From Streptomyces sp. MUM 178J (GTDB lineage Bacteria; Actinomycetota; Actinomycetes; Streptomycetales; Streptomycetaceae): a DNA stretch of 64,000 nt. The stretch lies in the NCBI RefSeq assembly GCF_022414575.1, contig NZ_JADWYQ010000010.1, positions 1 to 64,000 of the forward strand, read 5' to 3'. The notes beneath the pieces were generated by a model. That model worked only from the letters and a program-made list of their open reading frames with translations, had not been told where the DNA came from and did no database searches. A program made the translations under genes and the position numbers. How positions within the stretch are numbered: position 1 is the first letter of the stretch; each line of letters starts with the position of its first letter. Positions 45,848 to 54,333 of the stretch are shown piece after piece.

Positions 45848-46162
45848 GTGGCCCGTGACCCCGTCGAGCTGGCCGGAGCCCGGCCCGGACCGCCGTTCGA
45901 GATCACCTTCGACGGCCGTGCCGTCGCCGCCCTGCCCGGGCAGTCGGTCGCCGCCGCCCTGTGGGCGGCCGGAATCCTCGCCTGGCGCACCACACGTGTG
46001 GGCGGCCGGCCGCGCGGCGCGTTCTGCGGCATCGGCCAGTGCTACGACTGCCTGGCGACCGTCAACGGGACGCCGAACCGGCGGGCCTGCCTGGTCCCCG
46101 CCTCCCCCGGCGACACCATCACCACCCAGGAGGGACACGGACATGCCGGCCTCGGAGTCTGA
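45848..46162 (+). CDS. Small [2Fe-2S] ferredoxin-like subunit
   Basis: 104 residues from GTG 45848 behind a near-perfect ribosome site (AAAGGAGG). The beta-grasp fold binds a plant-type [2Fe-2S] centre through FCGIGQCYDC plus RRAC. Such gamma subunits pass electrons within three-component FAD dehydrogenases. The 3' end overlaps the next gene by 20 bp. Confidence 0.9.
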   Translation: MARDPVELAGARPGPPFEITFDGRAVAALPGQSVAAALWAAGILAWRTTRVGGRPRGAFCGIGQCYDCLATVNGTPNRRACLVPASPGDTITTQEGHGHAGLGV

Positions 46163-47738
46163 CCCCCATGCCCCGGTTGACGGCCTCGGTCCTGTCCGCG
46201 GCGACGGTCCGGTTGACGGCCTCGGTCCTGTCCGCGGCGACGGTCCGGTTGACGGCCTCGGTCCTGTCTGCGGCGACGGTCCGGTTGACGGCCACGGCCC
46301 CGTCTACGATCTCGCGGTCGTCGGCGCGGGCTGCGCCGGCCTCTCCGGCGCCGTCACCGCCGCGGAACTCGGCCTGTCCGTCGCTCTGCTGGACGCCTCC
46401 GCCCAGACGGGCGGCCAGTACTACCGGCACCCCGCGCCGGCCCTCGGAGCCGTACGCCCCGAAGCGCTGCACCACGACTGGTCGGCCTTCGCCGAACTGC
46501 GCCGCCGCCAGGAGGCGAGCGACATCACCCGGCTGACCGGGTGCCATGTCTGGGCGGTGATCCGGGAGGACGGGGACCTCTGGGCTGTCCATGCGGTGAC
46601 CGGCGCCGACGGCGACGGGGAGCGGCCCGTACGGGTCCGGGCGCGGGCACTGCTCCTCGCGACCGGCGCATACGAGCGGCAGCTGCCCTTCCCCGGCTGG
46701 ACCTTGCCGGGCGTGGTGGGCGCGGGCGGCGCGCAGGCGATGCTCAAGTCGGGGCTCGTCCTGCCCGGCAGACGGATCGTCGTCGCGGGCAGCGGCCCGC
46801 TGCTGCTGGCCGTCGCCGCCTCGCTTGCCGCCGCCGGGGCACGCGTCCCCGCCGTGGTGGAGGCGTCCGGCTATCTACGCTATGCACGCCACCCGCGCGC
46901 CCTGGCCGCCAACCCGCAGAAGCTCGCGGAGGCCGCCGTCCACGGCGCGGAGCTGCTCCGCCATGGCGTGCGGGTGCGCACCCGCAGCGCGGTCACCGCG
47001 GTGCACGGCCGTGACCGGGTGGAGGCGGTCACGGTCTCCCGGCTCGACCGGGAGTGGCGGCCCGCACAGGGGACGGGCCGCCACATCGAGTGCGACGCAC
47101 TGGCCGTGGGCTTCGGCCTGGTCCCCCAGATCGAGCTGGCCGCCGGACTGGGCTGTGCGGTGCGCCGTACGGCCGACGGGACGTCGGCCCTCGTCCTCGA
47201 CCCGCTTCAGGAGACCTCCGTGCCCGGGGTGTGGGCCGCGGGAGAGACCGGCGGCGTCGGCGGGGCCCAGCTGGCCCGTGAGGAGGGCGAGATGGCAGGC
47301 CTCGCCGTCGCCGCCCGGCTGACCGGACGGTCCGCGCTCGTCCGCAGCGGGCGGATGCGGGAACTGCGCCGCCGCCGGGCCCGAATGCGAGCCTTCGCCG
47401 ACGTCATGGCCGCCGCCCATGCTCCGGGCGTCGGATGGACCCGGTGGCTGGCCGACGACACCGACGTCTGCCGGTGCGAGGAGGTGACCGCGGGCCGCAT
47501 CCGCGAGGGCGTCGCCGGTCTCGGGGCGCGGGACGTCCGGTCCGTCAAGCTGCTCACCAGGGCGGGGATGGGGTGGTGCCAGGGCCGTATGTGCGGCGCG
47601 GCCGTGGCGTGCCTCGCGTCCGGCGCGGAGGCGCCTCCGCCGTCGGCCGAACGCCGCCCGCTGGCGGTCCCCGTCACGCTCTCCGCCCTCGCCTCCCTCG
47701 ACGAGCCCCGGGCAGGGCCCGAACCACGGGGGCGGTGA
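46143..47738 (+). CDS. FAD/NAD(P)-binding oxidoreductase with C-terminal [2Fe-2S] domain, alpha-like subunit
   Basis: 531 residues. The first ~55 are a repetitive Val-Asp-Gly-Leu-Gly-Pro tract. Then a FAD fold (DLAVVGAGCAGLSGAV, QTGGQYYRHP), an NAD(P)-type second Rossmann motif (IVVAGSGPLLLAVAASL) and GVWAAGETGGVGG. Residues ~440-500 are a BFD-like [2Fe-2S] domain with DVCRCEEV and WCQGRMC. This is the architecture of HcnB/SoxA/opine-oxidase alpha subunits. It completes the dehydrogenase encoded by the two upstream genes; electrons would leave to quinone or another acceptor. Confidence 0.87.
   Translation: MPASESDPHAPVDGLGPVRGDGPVDGLGPVRGDGPVDGLGPVCGDGPVDGHGPVYDLAVVGAGCAGLSGAVTAAELGLSVALLDASAQTGGQYYRHPAPALGAVRPEALHHDWSAFAELRRRQEASDITRLTGCHVWAVIREDGDLWAVHAVTGADGDGERPVRVRARALLLATGAYERQLPFPGWTLPGVVGAGGAQAMLKSGLVLPGRRIVVAGSGPLLLAVAASLAAAGARVPAVVEASGYLRYARHPRALAANPQKLAEAAVHGAELLRHGVRVRTRSAVTAVHGRDRVEAVTVSRLDREWRPAQGTGRHIECDALAVGFGLVPQIELAAGLGCAVRRTADGTSALVLDPLQETSVPGVWAAGETGGVGGAQLAREEGEMAGLAVAARLTGRSALVRSGRMRELRRRRARMRAFADVMAAAHAPGVGWTRWLADDTDVCRCEEVTAGRIREGVAGLGARDVRSVKLLTRAGMGWCQGRMCGAAVACLASGAEAPPPSAERRPLAVPVTLSALASLDEPRAGPEPRGR
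46176..46308. repeat. In-frame 36-bp tandem repeat within the alpha-subunit gene
   Basis: Units start at 46176, 46212 and 46248, with a partial at 46284. Each encodes the 12-residue VDGLGPVRGDGP, with one Arg-to-Cys variant. They are near identical, indicating recent slippage. Being a multiple of three, copy-number change would keep the frame. Confidence 0.93.
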
Positions 47739-47940
47739 GGCTGTGTCAGGCGGGTCCTTCCCCTGACCCGCCCCCGGACCCCTTCGGGGAAGCGGCTGCG
47801 GGGCTGCCGCCCCGCGCCCAGGCGGCAGCAGCTTCGCGCCGCCCGCGCCCCCGCTGTACGGCTGTCGGCAGTGTCCCCAAGCTCCCCCGGCTGCCTCCGG
47901 GAAGTGCCTCCGGGAGGCTGGAATCTGACTGCGCCGCAGT

Positions 47941-47988
47941 CCAGCCCCGCTGGCGTTTGAGGCCTGGGGTTCGGGGGCGGAGCCTCCG
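47941..47988. repeat. Dispersed element, diverged copy C
   Basis: CCAGCCCCGCTGGCGTTTGA onward resembles 27211-27259 but has several changes, and the hairpin is reduced to TCGGGGGCGGAGCCTCCGA. It lies in the 359-bp gap 47739-48097 between convergent genes, where I see no gene and only GC-rich inverted repeats that may terminate both transcripts. Confidence 0.75.
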
Positions 47989-48097
47989 AAAACCGGGGTC
48001 TGGGGCGGCGCCCCCAGTTACGGGGAGGGGCGGGGTGGGGGAAGATCCCGCCCGACACCGAGATCGCCGCGCCGCGCGCGACGAGTGAGCGCCCCGA

Positions 48098-48670
48098 CTA
48101 CCGGTGGCGGGCCGCCAGGGACAGCAGTTCGTCCACGGGCCACTGGTCGTCGGCGTGCCGGCCGTACTTGACCTCGCGTATGAGCCCGTCCGGCCCGATG
48201 AGGAAGTCCGCGGGGAGGCCGAGGGCCCCGCCCGGCCCGGGGGCGGACGGCATGCGGGTGAAGGCGACGCGGAAGAAGGCGGGCCACGCGCGCGGATCGA
48301 GCAGCGCCCGCGGCGACGACTCCACGCCGAAGGCGGCGTACAGCGACTTGCCCGGGTCGGCGACGGCCGGAAAGGGCAGGTCGCCCTGGTGCGGGAGCAT
48401 CGACTCGGCGGTGGAGTGGAACACGGCCACCTCGCGGATACCCGCGGCCCTGATCTCCTGGTGCCGCCGGGCCACGGACCTGAGGTGCAGATTGCACACG
48501 GGGCACCCCGCGAAGCGCCGGAACTGCAGATGCACCAGGGCGGCGGGGTCGGGAACGCGCAGGCGCTCGGACGTGATCGTCGTCAGTATCCGGGGTGCGA
48601 CGGCGTCTCCGGGCGTCAGCCGGGGCGTCGGACGGTCGCCACGGCGGAAGGTGCGGGACGCGGTGCTCAT
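48098..48670 (-). CDS. Peroxiredoxin-like (thioredoxin-fold) protein
   Basis: 190 residues. A thioredoxin-fold AhpC/TSA-like protein with redox motif FAGCPVCNLHL (CxxC rather than the lone peroxidatic Cys of classical peroxiredoxins), followed by REVAVFHSTAESM, DPGKSLYAAFG and LPADFLIGPDGLI. Similar proteins are called peroxiredoxin-like or SelL-like; the enzymatic role is unproven. ATG 48670 overlaps the stop of the upstream dehydrogenase gene, so it is the third gene of a TetR-led operon. Confidence 0.8.
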   Translation of the reverse strand: MSTASRTFRRGDRPTPRLTPGDAVAPRILTTITSERLRVPDPAALVHLQFRRFAGCPVCNLHLRSVARRHQEIRAAGIREVAVFHSTAESMLPHQGDLPFPAVADPGKSLYAAFGVESSPRALLDPRAWPAFFRVAFTRMPSAPGPGGALGLPADFLIGPDGLIREVKYGRHADDQWPVDELLSLAARHR

Positions 48671-49725
48671 GCTGCCTCCTGAGCGAGCCTCGGCCAGGGG
48701 GAACCCTGGGGGGCGAGCGCCGCGAGGGTCTCCCGCACGGCGGTGCGCCAGTTCTTCGCCGGAGCGTAGCCGAGTTTGCGCGCAGCGTGGTCGTTGGGGC
48801 AGTGCCAGTCCTCGGCCACGTGGACCAGGGAACGCGTCAGAAACGGCGAGGAGCCGGGGAGTACGGGATGCAGGGCCTCCATGAGCTGGCCGAAGGCGTA
48901 CCCCGCGCGGTAGGGGACGCTGAAGCGCGGCGCGGGCAGCCCGGTTTCGTCGGCGATGAACTCCAGCACCTCGCGCATGGTGGGGAATTCGGGTCCGCAG
49001 ATGTTGAACGACTCATAGGGGTCCAGTCCTTCGGCGAGCGCCGCCAGGGCCATGCCCTGCCCGAGGTCGGTGTCGGCGACGAGCGCCAGCCGGCTGCGCC
49101 CGCCCGCGAGCCACGGCACCAGCCGGGTGCGCAGCCGCGGCACCAGTGCCGGCACCATGCCGAGGGAGTTTCCGGCGCCGACGAAGTGACCGAGCCGCAG
49201 GGTGACCATCTCGGTGCCGCGTCCGCTGGTCTCCCGCATATGCAGGTCGAGGTCGATCAGCCGGTCTGCGTGCGGCCAGAAGCCCGTGTAGCGCATCGGG
49301 GAGAAGTCGTCCACGGGGCCGCCGTCCTGTGACGGGGTGCCGATCGCCACGGTCGAGGCGAGGACAAAGCGGCGGACGCCTGCCGCGCGCGCCTGGTCGA
49401 CGAGGTCGACGGCCGGTTCCAGGAAGTGGCTGCGCTCCTGGTCGGCATGGCCCCAGAAGGCGCCCCAGGTGCCGGCGTGGCAGACCACGTCCACGCCGCG
49501 TACGACGGCACGGCGGTAGTCGGCGTCCAGCAGGTCGCCCGCGCGGACCTCTCCGGTGAAGCCGGAGGGAAGGCGGGCGGGGGTGCGGCAGGCGGCCACC
49601 GGTTCGGCCCGCGGGTGCGCCGCAAGGGCGTGCAGCACCTGTCCGCCGAGGAACCCGGTCGCTCCGGTGACGAGCACCCGGGTCTTGCGGGTCGTGTTGT
49701 CGTTGTTGCCGTCGTTCGTCGTCAC
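48667..49725 (-). CDS. NAD-dependent epimerase/dehydratase-like (extended SDR) protein
   Basis: 352 residues from GTG 49725. Rossmann motif VLVTGATGFLGGQVL, LLDADYRRAVVRGVDVVCHA and RFVLASTVAIGTP fit extended short-chain dehydrogenases of the 3-beta-HSD/epimerase type. The usual catalytic YxxxK is not seen where expected; the region reads YTGFWPHADRLIDLDL, so Lys is missing. It may act on an unusual substrate or bind only. It lies between the TetR gene and the peroxiredoxin-like gene. Confidence 0.82.
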   Translation of the reverse strand: MTTNDGNNDNTTRKTRVLVTGATGFLGGQVLHALAAHPRAEPVAACRTPARLPSGFTGEVRAGDLLDADYRRAVVRGVDVVCHAGTWGAFWGHADQERSHFLEPAVDLVDQARAAGVRRFVLASTVAIGTPSQDGGPVDDFSPMRYTGFWPHADRLIDLDLHMRETSGRGTEMVTLRLGHFVGAGNSLGMVPALVPRLRTRLVPWLAGGRSRLALVADTDLGQGMALAALAEGLDPYESFNICGPEFPTMREVLEFIADETGLPAPRFSVPYRAGYAFGQLMEALHPVLPGSSPFLTRSLVHVAEDWHCPNDHAARKLGYAPAKNWRTAVRETLAALAPQGSPWPRLAQEAA

Positions 49726-49774
49726 AGGTCGGCTCCGCTGGTCTCGGGTCGGGTACGGAGGGAAGGCGGTCGCC

Positions 49775-50338
49775 TCAGAGCGTGGTCAGCCACTGCCGGA
49801 GCCGCTCGGCCTCGCCCTGGACGAAGTCGGGGTCGCCGAAGGTGTGGGTCAGCAGGCTCGCTCCCTGGAGCGCCGACAGCAGATGTACGGCGAGGTCGCG
49901 CGACTCGTCGCCCTTCCCCAGGGCGCGGAACCGGTCCGTGAGCCAGGTGAGGATGCCGGTGAAGAGGCCTCCGGCGTTCTCGGCCAGCGGTCCGCCGTCC
50001 TTGCCGAGCTCGCCGCAGAGCGTTCCGATCGGGCAGCCGCTGCGGGCCAGGGACGCCCGGTTGTCGAGGGTCATGGTGATGAAGGCGTCCAGTTCGGCGC
50101 GGGGGTCGCCGGGCGACTCCCATGCGCGGCGCAGGCCCTCCTGACGTGTGGCCTGCTCTTCGATCAGCGCCCGGCCCAGCTCGTCCTTCGTCTTGAAGTA
50201 GTAGTAGACGTTGCCCAGGGGCACGTCCGCTTCACGGGCGATGTCCGCCAGCGTCGTGCGGTGGAAGCCCTGTTCATGCACCAGCTTCACCGCGGACTGC
50301 ACCAGGCGGCCGCGCTTTCCGGTCTGTGCTCGATCCAT
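49775..50338 (-). CDS. TetR-family transcriptional regulator
   Basis: 187 residues. N-terminal helix-turn-helix: LVQSAVKLVHEQGFHRTTLADIA split by FHRTTLADIAREADVPLGN, then VYYYFKTKDELGRAL. The C-terminal ligand domain starts around residue 80. It heads the leftward operon with the SDR and peroxiredoxin-like genes (49-bp gap). A 22-bp palindrome abuts its ATG, so it probably represses itself and the two downstream genes until a small ligand or oxidant appears. Confidence 0.92.
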   Translation of the reverse strand: MDRAQTGKRGRLVQSAVKLVHEQGFHRTTLADIAREADVPLGNVYYYFKTKDELGRALIEEQATRQEGLRRAWESPGDPRAELDAFITMTLDNRASLARSGCPIGTLCGELGKDGGPLAENAGGLFTGILTWLTDRFRALGKGDESRDLAVHLLSALQGASLLTHTFGDPDFVQGEAERLRQWLTTL

Positions 50339-50360
50339 GTTAGTCAGTTAACTAACTAAC
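50339..50360. promoter_or_regulatory. 22-bp palindromic operator of the TetR operon
   Basis: The two 11-base halves GTTAGTCAGTT and AACTAACTAAC are complementary at 10 of 11 positions. It lies directly against the TetR start codon, typical of an autoregulatory TetR operator. It is strikingly AT-rich for this genome. Confidence 0.8.
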
Positions 50361-50370
50361 CTGTGCGGTG

Positions 50371-52863
50371 TCAACGCCCCGCCGCAGCCGGGGCGTTGCC
50401 GGGCGAGTACTCCGCGAGCAGCAGGGCGATGTCGTCCGCGCGGTCGGCGGAGCGCCGGGCTTTGACCAGGAGCCGGTCGGCGAGTTCGTCCAGGGTGCTC
50501 GCGCTGGTGTGGGCCAACGCGGTGCGGAGGCGGTCGATTCCCACGTCGATGTCGGTGCCGACCTCCTCGACCAGGCCGTCCGTATAGAGGGCGAGCACCG
50601 AGTCGGGCGGCAGTTCCAGCTCTGTCTCCGGGTAGTCGGCCGCAGGGTCGGCGCCGAGCAGCGCCCCGGCCTCCAGGTGCACCACCCGCGTCGTTCCGTC
50701 GGCGCTGCGGAGGAGCGGCGGGCAGTGTCCGGCGCGCACGGCCACCGCCGTTCCCGTGTCGGAGTCGAACTGGAGGTAGCAGCAGGAGGCGAGAAGCTCG
50801 GTGTCGAGGTCCCCGAGGAGCCGGTTCGTTCCGGCGACCACTTCGCCGGGCCGCTTCCCGGCGCCGACGAAGGCCCGCACCACACTGCGCAGTTGTCCCA
50901 TCGTCGCAGCGGCGGCGACGCTGTGCCCCTCGACGTCCCCGATGACCAGGGAGGCTCCATGCGGGGTCTTGATCACGTCGTACCAGTCGCCGCCGATGTC
51001 CATGCCGCCGGTCCCGGGCAGATAGCGGCCGGTGATGCGGACGTCCGGGACGGCGGGCAGCCGGTGCGGGAGGAGGGCGTGCTGGAGGCCGCGGGCGACG
51101 GCGAACTCCTCGTCGTAGAGCCGCGCCCGCTCCAGCGCCTGGGCGATCAGCCCGCCGAGTGCGCTGAGGACGCCGCGCTCGTTCGCGGTGAAACGGCGGT
51201 TCTCGTCAAAACCGAGTACGCAGGTGCCGACGGGGCGGCTGGAGGCGATCAGAGGGATGTAGACCCAGGAGTGCACACCGCCCGTGGGGGTTCCGGGATA
51301 GGCCGCGGCGAGGTCCTGCTGCGACTCGATGAACAGGGGCATGCGGGAGGTCAGCGCCTCTGTCCCGGGCAGATGGGCGTACAGCGGCGCCCCTTCCAGC
51401 CAGTCCAGGAACCCCGCGTCGTGATCCGCGTGGCCCGCCAGGTGCATACGGCCCTCCCGGACCACGAAGATCGCCGTGTGCCGGCCGCCGAAGGCCGGCA
51501 GCAGCTGATCCGCGACGACCTCGCAGACCTGCTGGGACGTCACTGCCTCGGTCAACCCGCTGCCCAACTGCAGTACGTGGTAGATGGCGCCCAGACGCGC
51601 GGGTTCCGCCGAAGGGGAGGGCTCGGCGGCCTGCGTCGTCGAAGGCGGAGCGGGACGGCCCCTGCCGGTCACCTTCACGGTCACGCCGTCCGCGGCCGGG
51701 CAGAGCGTGAAGGCGAGCCACTGGTCGGGCGGTCGGCAGGCCAGGAACGAGGTGGACTGCTGGGACACCACGGTGGCTCGGTGTCGGTCCTCGTACGCGG
51801 GATCGGACAGCCATGGCAGCACGTCCCACAGGCACCGCCCGAGGACGTCCTCGACGTCGACGTGGAGGAGCTGTTCGAAGCCGCGGTTGGCGTAGGTGAG
51901 CCGTCCGTCCGGGTCGAGTGAGGCCACACCGTCGCCGAGCCGTTCGACGGCGGCGAGAGCCCGGCTGCCCGCCCCCGGGTCCAGGACGGCGCCGACGAGG
52001 TGCCGGCGCCCCTCCCCGTCCCCGGTCTGCGGCACGCGGCCCCAGATCTCGACGGGGCGCATCCTGCCGTCGTGCCCCCGGACCCGCAGGCGCTGTGCCG
52101 ACGCCCGGCCCTCCTCCTCCGCGTTCCGGGCCACGGCGTGGAAGTCGCCGAGATCCGCGGGGTGGATGCGGGACTCAAGGGTTTCGGCGCGTCCGTCGAA
52201 CTCCTCGGGCGTGAGACCGAAGATCGCGCACAGTTCGTCGTCCCCCGCGAGGGCGCCGGTGCCGAGGTGCCAGTCGAAGAGGCCGACCCGCACGCCTGAC
52301 GGGGACGCCGCCGGAACCTCGATGGGGACGGTGCGCGCGTCCGGTGCGGGGAGTTCACCGCGGGCCTCCAGCACGGCGAGCGAGGAACCGAGTCGGTTGG
52401 CCACCCGGCGCAGATGCCGCAGCTGGGTCTTCGACAGTCCCGCGGTCCCGGGCGGCGCGGGCCATACGACGGCCAGCGCGCCGAGGATGTCGGACCCCGC
52501 CCGCACCGGCACCGAGGCCGAGCCGTACGCGTATGGCACCGCCATCGCCAGCTGCGGGAACCGCTGTGCCGTCTCGTCCGCGTCGGCCAGATGCACGGTC
52601 CGTCCCGAACGGTAGGCCGCTGCGACCGGAATCCCGCTGGTCACGGGGATCAGCCGCCAGCCCCCCAGCAGCGACGGGGGTGTCCCGCACGCCGCCACGA
52701 GCACGATCGCGCTCCCGTCGCCCGACCGGAGGAAGACGCTGGAGGCGTGGGCGGACGTCTCCTGGACCGCACTGACCACGGCGGCGGAAAGCAAGGCGTC
52801 GCTCTTCGGCCGGTCACGGGCGACTCGCCGCCCGGCGCTTTCCGTCGACCCATACCGACCCAT
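50371..52863 (-). CDS. SpoIIE-type PP2C phosphatase with GAF and PAS sensors
   Basis: 830 residues from ATG 52863. Order: GAF-like ~20-165, PAS ~190-300 (GLFDWHLGTGALAGDDELC), PAS ~305-400 (GDGVASLDPDGRLTYANRGF), GAF ~415-575, SpoIIE phosphatase ~590-820 with GGDWYDVI, SLVIGDVEGHS, VRAGHCPPLL and ALYTDGLVEE plus a final Asp-rich RADDIALLLAE. In streptomycetes such enzymes dephosphorylate anti-anti-sigma factors in partner-switching circuits. Upstream, the 52921 ATPase is a likely partner class. No transmembrane helix. Confidence 0.92.
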   Translation of the reverse strand: MGRYGSTESAGRRVARDRPKSDALLSAAVVSAVQETSAHASSVFLRSGDGSAIVLVAACGTPPSLLGGWRLIPVTSGIPVAAAYRSGRTVHLADADETAQRFPQLAMAVPYAYGSASVPVRAGSDILGALAVVWPAPPGTAGLSKTQLRHLRRVANRLGSSLAVLEARGELPAPDARTVPIEVPAASPSGVRVGLFDWHLGTGALAGDDELCAIFGLTPEEFDGRAETLESRIHPADLGDFHAVARNAEEEGRASAQRLRVRGHDGRMRPVEIWGRVPQTGDGEGRRHLVGAVLDPGAGSRALAAVERLGDGVASLDPDGRLTYANRGFEQLLHVDVEDVLGRCLWDVLPWLSDPAYEDRHRATVVSQQSTSFLACRPPDQWLAFTLCPAADGVTVKVTGRGRPAPPSTTQAAEPSPSAEPARLGAIYHVLQLGSGLTEAVTSQQVCEVVADQLLPAFGGRHTAIFVVREGRMHLAGHADHDAGFLDWLEGAPLYAHLPGTEALTSRMPLFIESQQDLAAAYPGTPTGGVHSWVYIPLIASSRPVGTCVLGFDENRRFTANERGVLSALGGLIAQALERARLYDEEFAVARGLQHALLPHRLPAVPDVRITGRYLPGTGGMDIGGDWYDVIKTPHGASLVIGDVEGHSVAAAATMGQLRSVVRAFVGAGKRPGEVVAGTNRLLGDLDTELLASCCYLQFDSDTGTAVAVRAGHCPPLLRSADGTTRVVHLEAGALLGADPAADYPETELELPPDSVLALYTDGLVEEVGTDIDVGIDRLRTALAHTSASTLDELADRLLVKARRSADRADDIALLLAEYSPGNAPAAAGR

Positions 52864-52869
52864 ACATCT

Positions 52870-52899
52870 GCCATACCCCCGTGTGTCGAAGGGTGTCAA
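52870..52899 (-). promoter_or_regulatory. Probable leaderless promoter of the SpoIIE-type gene
   Basis: Minus strand TTGACA (52899-52894), 18-bp spacer, TATGGC (52875-52870), then six bases to ATG 52863. A transcript would start at the A of the ATG. The same TTG could be read as a start codon, but the -35 match argues that it is promoter DNA. Confidence 0.5.
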
Positions 52900-52920
52900 G
52901 GCGTGATCGCTGCCGCGATC

Positions 52921-53385
52921 TCACCCCACGGCCACCTCCGCCCACCGGCCCGTCCCGCCGAGGTGCTCGCGTACTCCGCACCGGGCCGACAGCGCCGTGA
53001 CGATGCCGATGCCCCGGCCGTGCTCGTCCGGGTCCTGCGCGAGCGCCGACAGCCCGGCCGGGGCGGCGGGCCCCATGTCGGTGACCTCGACGCGCACGGC
53101 CCGGCGTCTGTCCGCCGAGACCCGCGACAGCCGCAGCGTCGCGGGCGGCAGTGCGTGGACGACCGCATTGGTGAGCAGCTCCGAGGCCAGCAGGAGCACG
53201 TCCTCGGCGGCGTCCGCGGACAGGCGCCAGTCGGCGAGGACCGCGCGTACCCGGCGGCGTACGGCCGGGACGGCCCCGGGGGTGTGCGGCAGCGAGAAGA
53301 TGTACTCGGCTTCCTCGCGAAGCGCTGTGTCCTCGCGAGGCGCTGTGTCCTCGCGGAGTGCCGGACCGGGCCGCGTTGCTGTCAT
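52921..53385 (-). CDS. Anti-sigma-type HATPase (RsbW/SpoIIAB-like)
   Basis: 154 residues from ATG 53385 behind GGAGGAGGGG. GHKL ATPase with N box LLLASELLTNAVVHA, G1 TDMGPAAP and G2 HGRGIGIVTAL, but no histidine-kinase dimerisation domain, as in serine kinases of partner-switching systems. Residues ~11-22 come from an 18-bp duplication (RED-TA repeats). It precedes the SpoIIE-type gene by 57 bp, so kinase and phosphatase of one switch may be co-regulated. Confidence 0.88.
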   Translation of the reverse strand: MTATRPGPALREDTAPREDTALREEAEYIFSLPHTPGAVPAVRRRVRAVLADWRLSADAAEDVLLLASELLTNAVVHALPPATLRLSRVSADRRRAVRVEVTDMGPAAPAGLSALAQDPDEHGRGIGIVTALSARCGVREHLGGTGRWAEVAVG

Positions 53386-53513
53386 TGCCCCTCCTCCCGG
53401 AGCTGTCGGCCGGCTGAAAGCCGGACGTGTTGGAACGCTAGGGACAAAAGTGCGGCCGGTCAATGAACGAGGGTCGGCATTGTCGAACGCTGGTCTGTGT
53501 CGGATATCGGACG

Positions 53514-53525
53514 TACCATCGCCTC
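53514..53525 (+). promoter_or_regulatory. -10 element of a probable leaderless IclR-gene promoter
   Basis: TACCAT (53514-53519) followed by six bases and ATG 53526, with no ribosome site. The imperfect palindrome GTCGGATATCGGAC (53499-53512) directly upstream could be an autoregulatory IclR site. No convincing -35. Confidence 0.4.
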
Positions 53526-54293
53526 ATGGTCGGCCCTGTCCAGTCCATAGAACGGGCGGCCGCGATCCTGCGACTGCTCGCCGCCGGCCCCCGTCGGCTG
53601 GGGCTTGGCGAGGTGGCGTCATCGCTGGGGCTGGCCAAAGGCACCGCGCACGGCATTCTGCGCACCCTCCAGCACGTGGACTTCGTGGAGCAGGACCCGG
53701 CGACCGGCAAGTACCAGCTCGGGGCGGCGCTGCTCCATCTCGGCACCAGCTACCTCGACGTCAACGAGCTGCGGTCGCGCTCCATCAACTGGGCCGACGC
53801 CCTGGCCGCCCGCAGCGGCGAGGCCGTCCGCCTGGGTACGCCCCTGGAGGGCGAGGTGCTCATCGTGCACCACGTCTTCCGGCCGGACGACACCCTCCAG
53901 ACCCTGGACGTGGGGGCGCTGCTCCCGTTGCACGCCTCCTCGCTCGGCAAGGTCCTGCTGGCGTTCGGGGCCGCGCCCCTCGACCCCGTGCTGCAGTCGG
54001 GTCCGGAGGCGTACACCAGGCACACCCTGGTGCTCCCCGAGGACCTCAACCGGGCTCTCGACGAGATCCGGGAGATCGGCTGGGGCGCCGAGGTCCAGGA
54101 GATGAGCATGGGGGACGCCGGAGTCGCCGCGCCGATCCGCGGGCACGGCGGCCTGGTGGTGGGCGCGATCGGAGTGTCCGGCCCGGTCGAGCGGCTGTGC
54201 GACGACAAAGGCCGGCCCCGTCCGGCCCTGATCACCTTGCTCCGGGAGGCGGCACGGGCGATTTCCAGGGACCTCGGCGCGACGCGCTGGTAG
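53526..54293 (+). CDS. IclR-family regulator (GylR-like)
   Basis: 255 residues. N-terminal winged helix ([39 protein letters not shown]) and C-terminal IclR effector domain ([49 protein letters not shown]). It lies 40 bp before glpK on the same strand, the position of gylR in streptomycete glycerol operons, so it likely represses glycerol use and responds to glycerol 3-phosphate. A longer in-frame start at 53463 is less likely. Confidence 0.9.
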   Translation: MVGPVQSIERAAAILRLLAAGPRRLGLGEVASSLGLAKGTAHGILRTLQHVDFVEQDPATGKYQLGAALLHLGTSYLDVNELRSRSINWADALAARSGEAVRLGTPLEGEVLIVHHVFRPDDTLQTLDVGALLPLHASSLGKVLLAFGAAPLDPVLQSGPEAYTRHTLVLPEDLNRALDEIREIGWGAEVQEMSMGDAGVAAPIRGHGGLVVGAIGVSGPVERLCDDKGRPRPALITLLREAARAISRDLGATRW

Positions 54294-54333
54294 GTCCGGC
54301 AGTTTCGCGACCCATCGGAAGGCAGGCCCGACC

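Noticed and set aside
52864..52899. TTG 52899 as the start of the SpoIIE-type protein
   Set aside because: The TTG is part of a TTGACA -35 hexamer, and the added 12 residues have no support; ATG 52863 fits a leaderless transcript.
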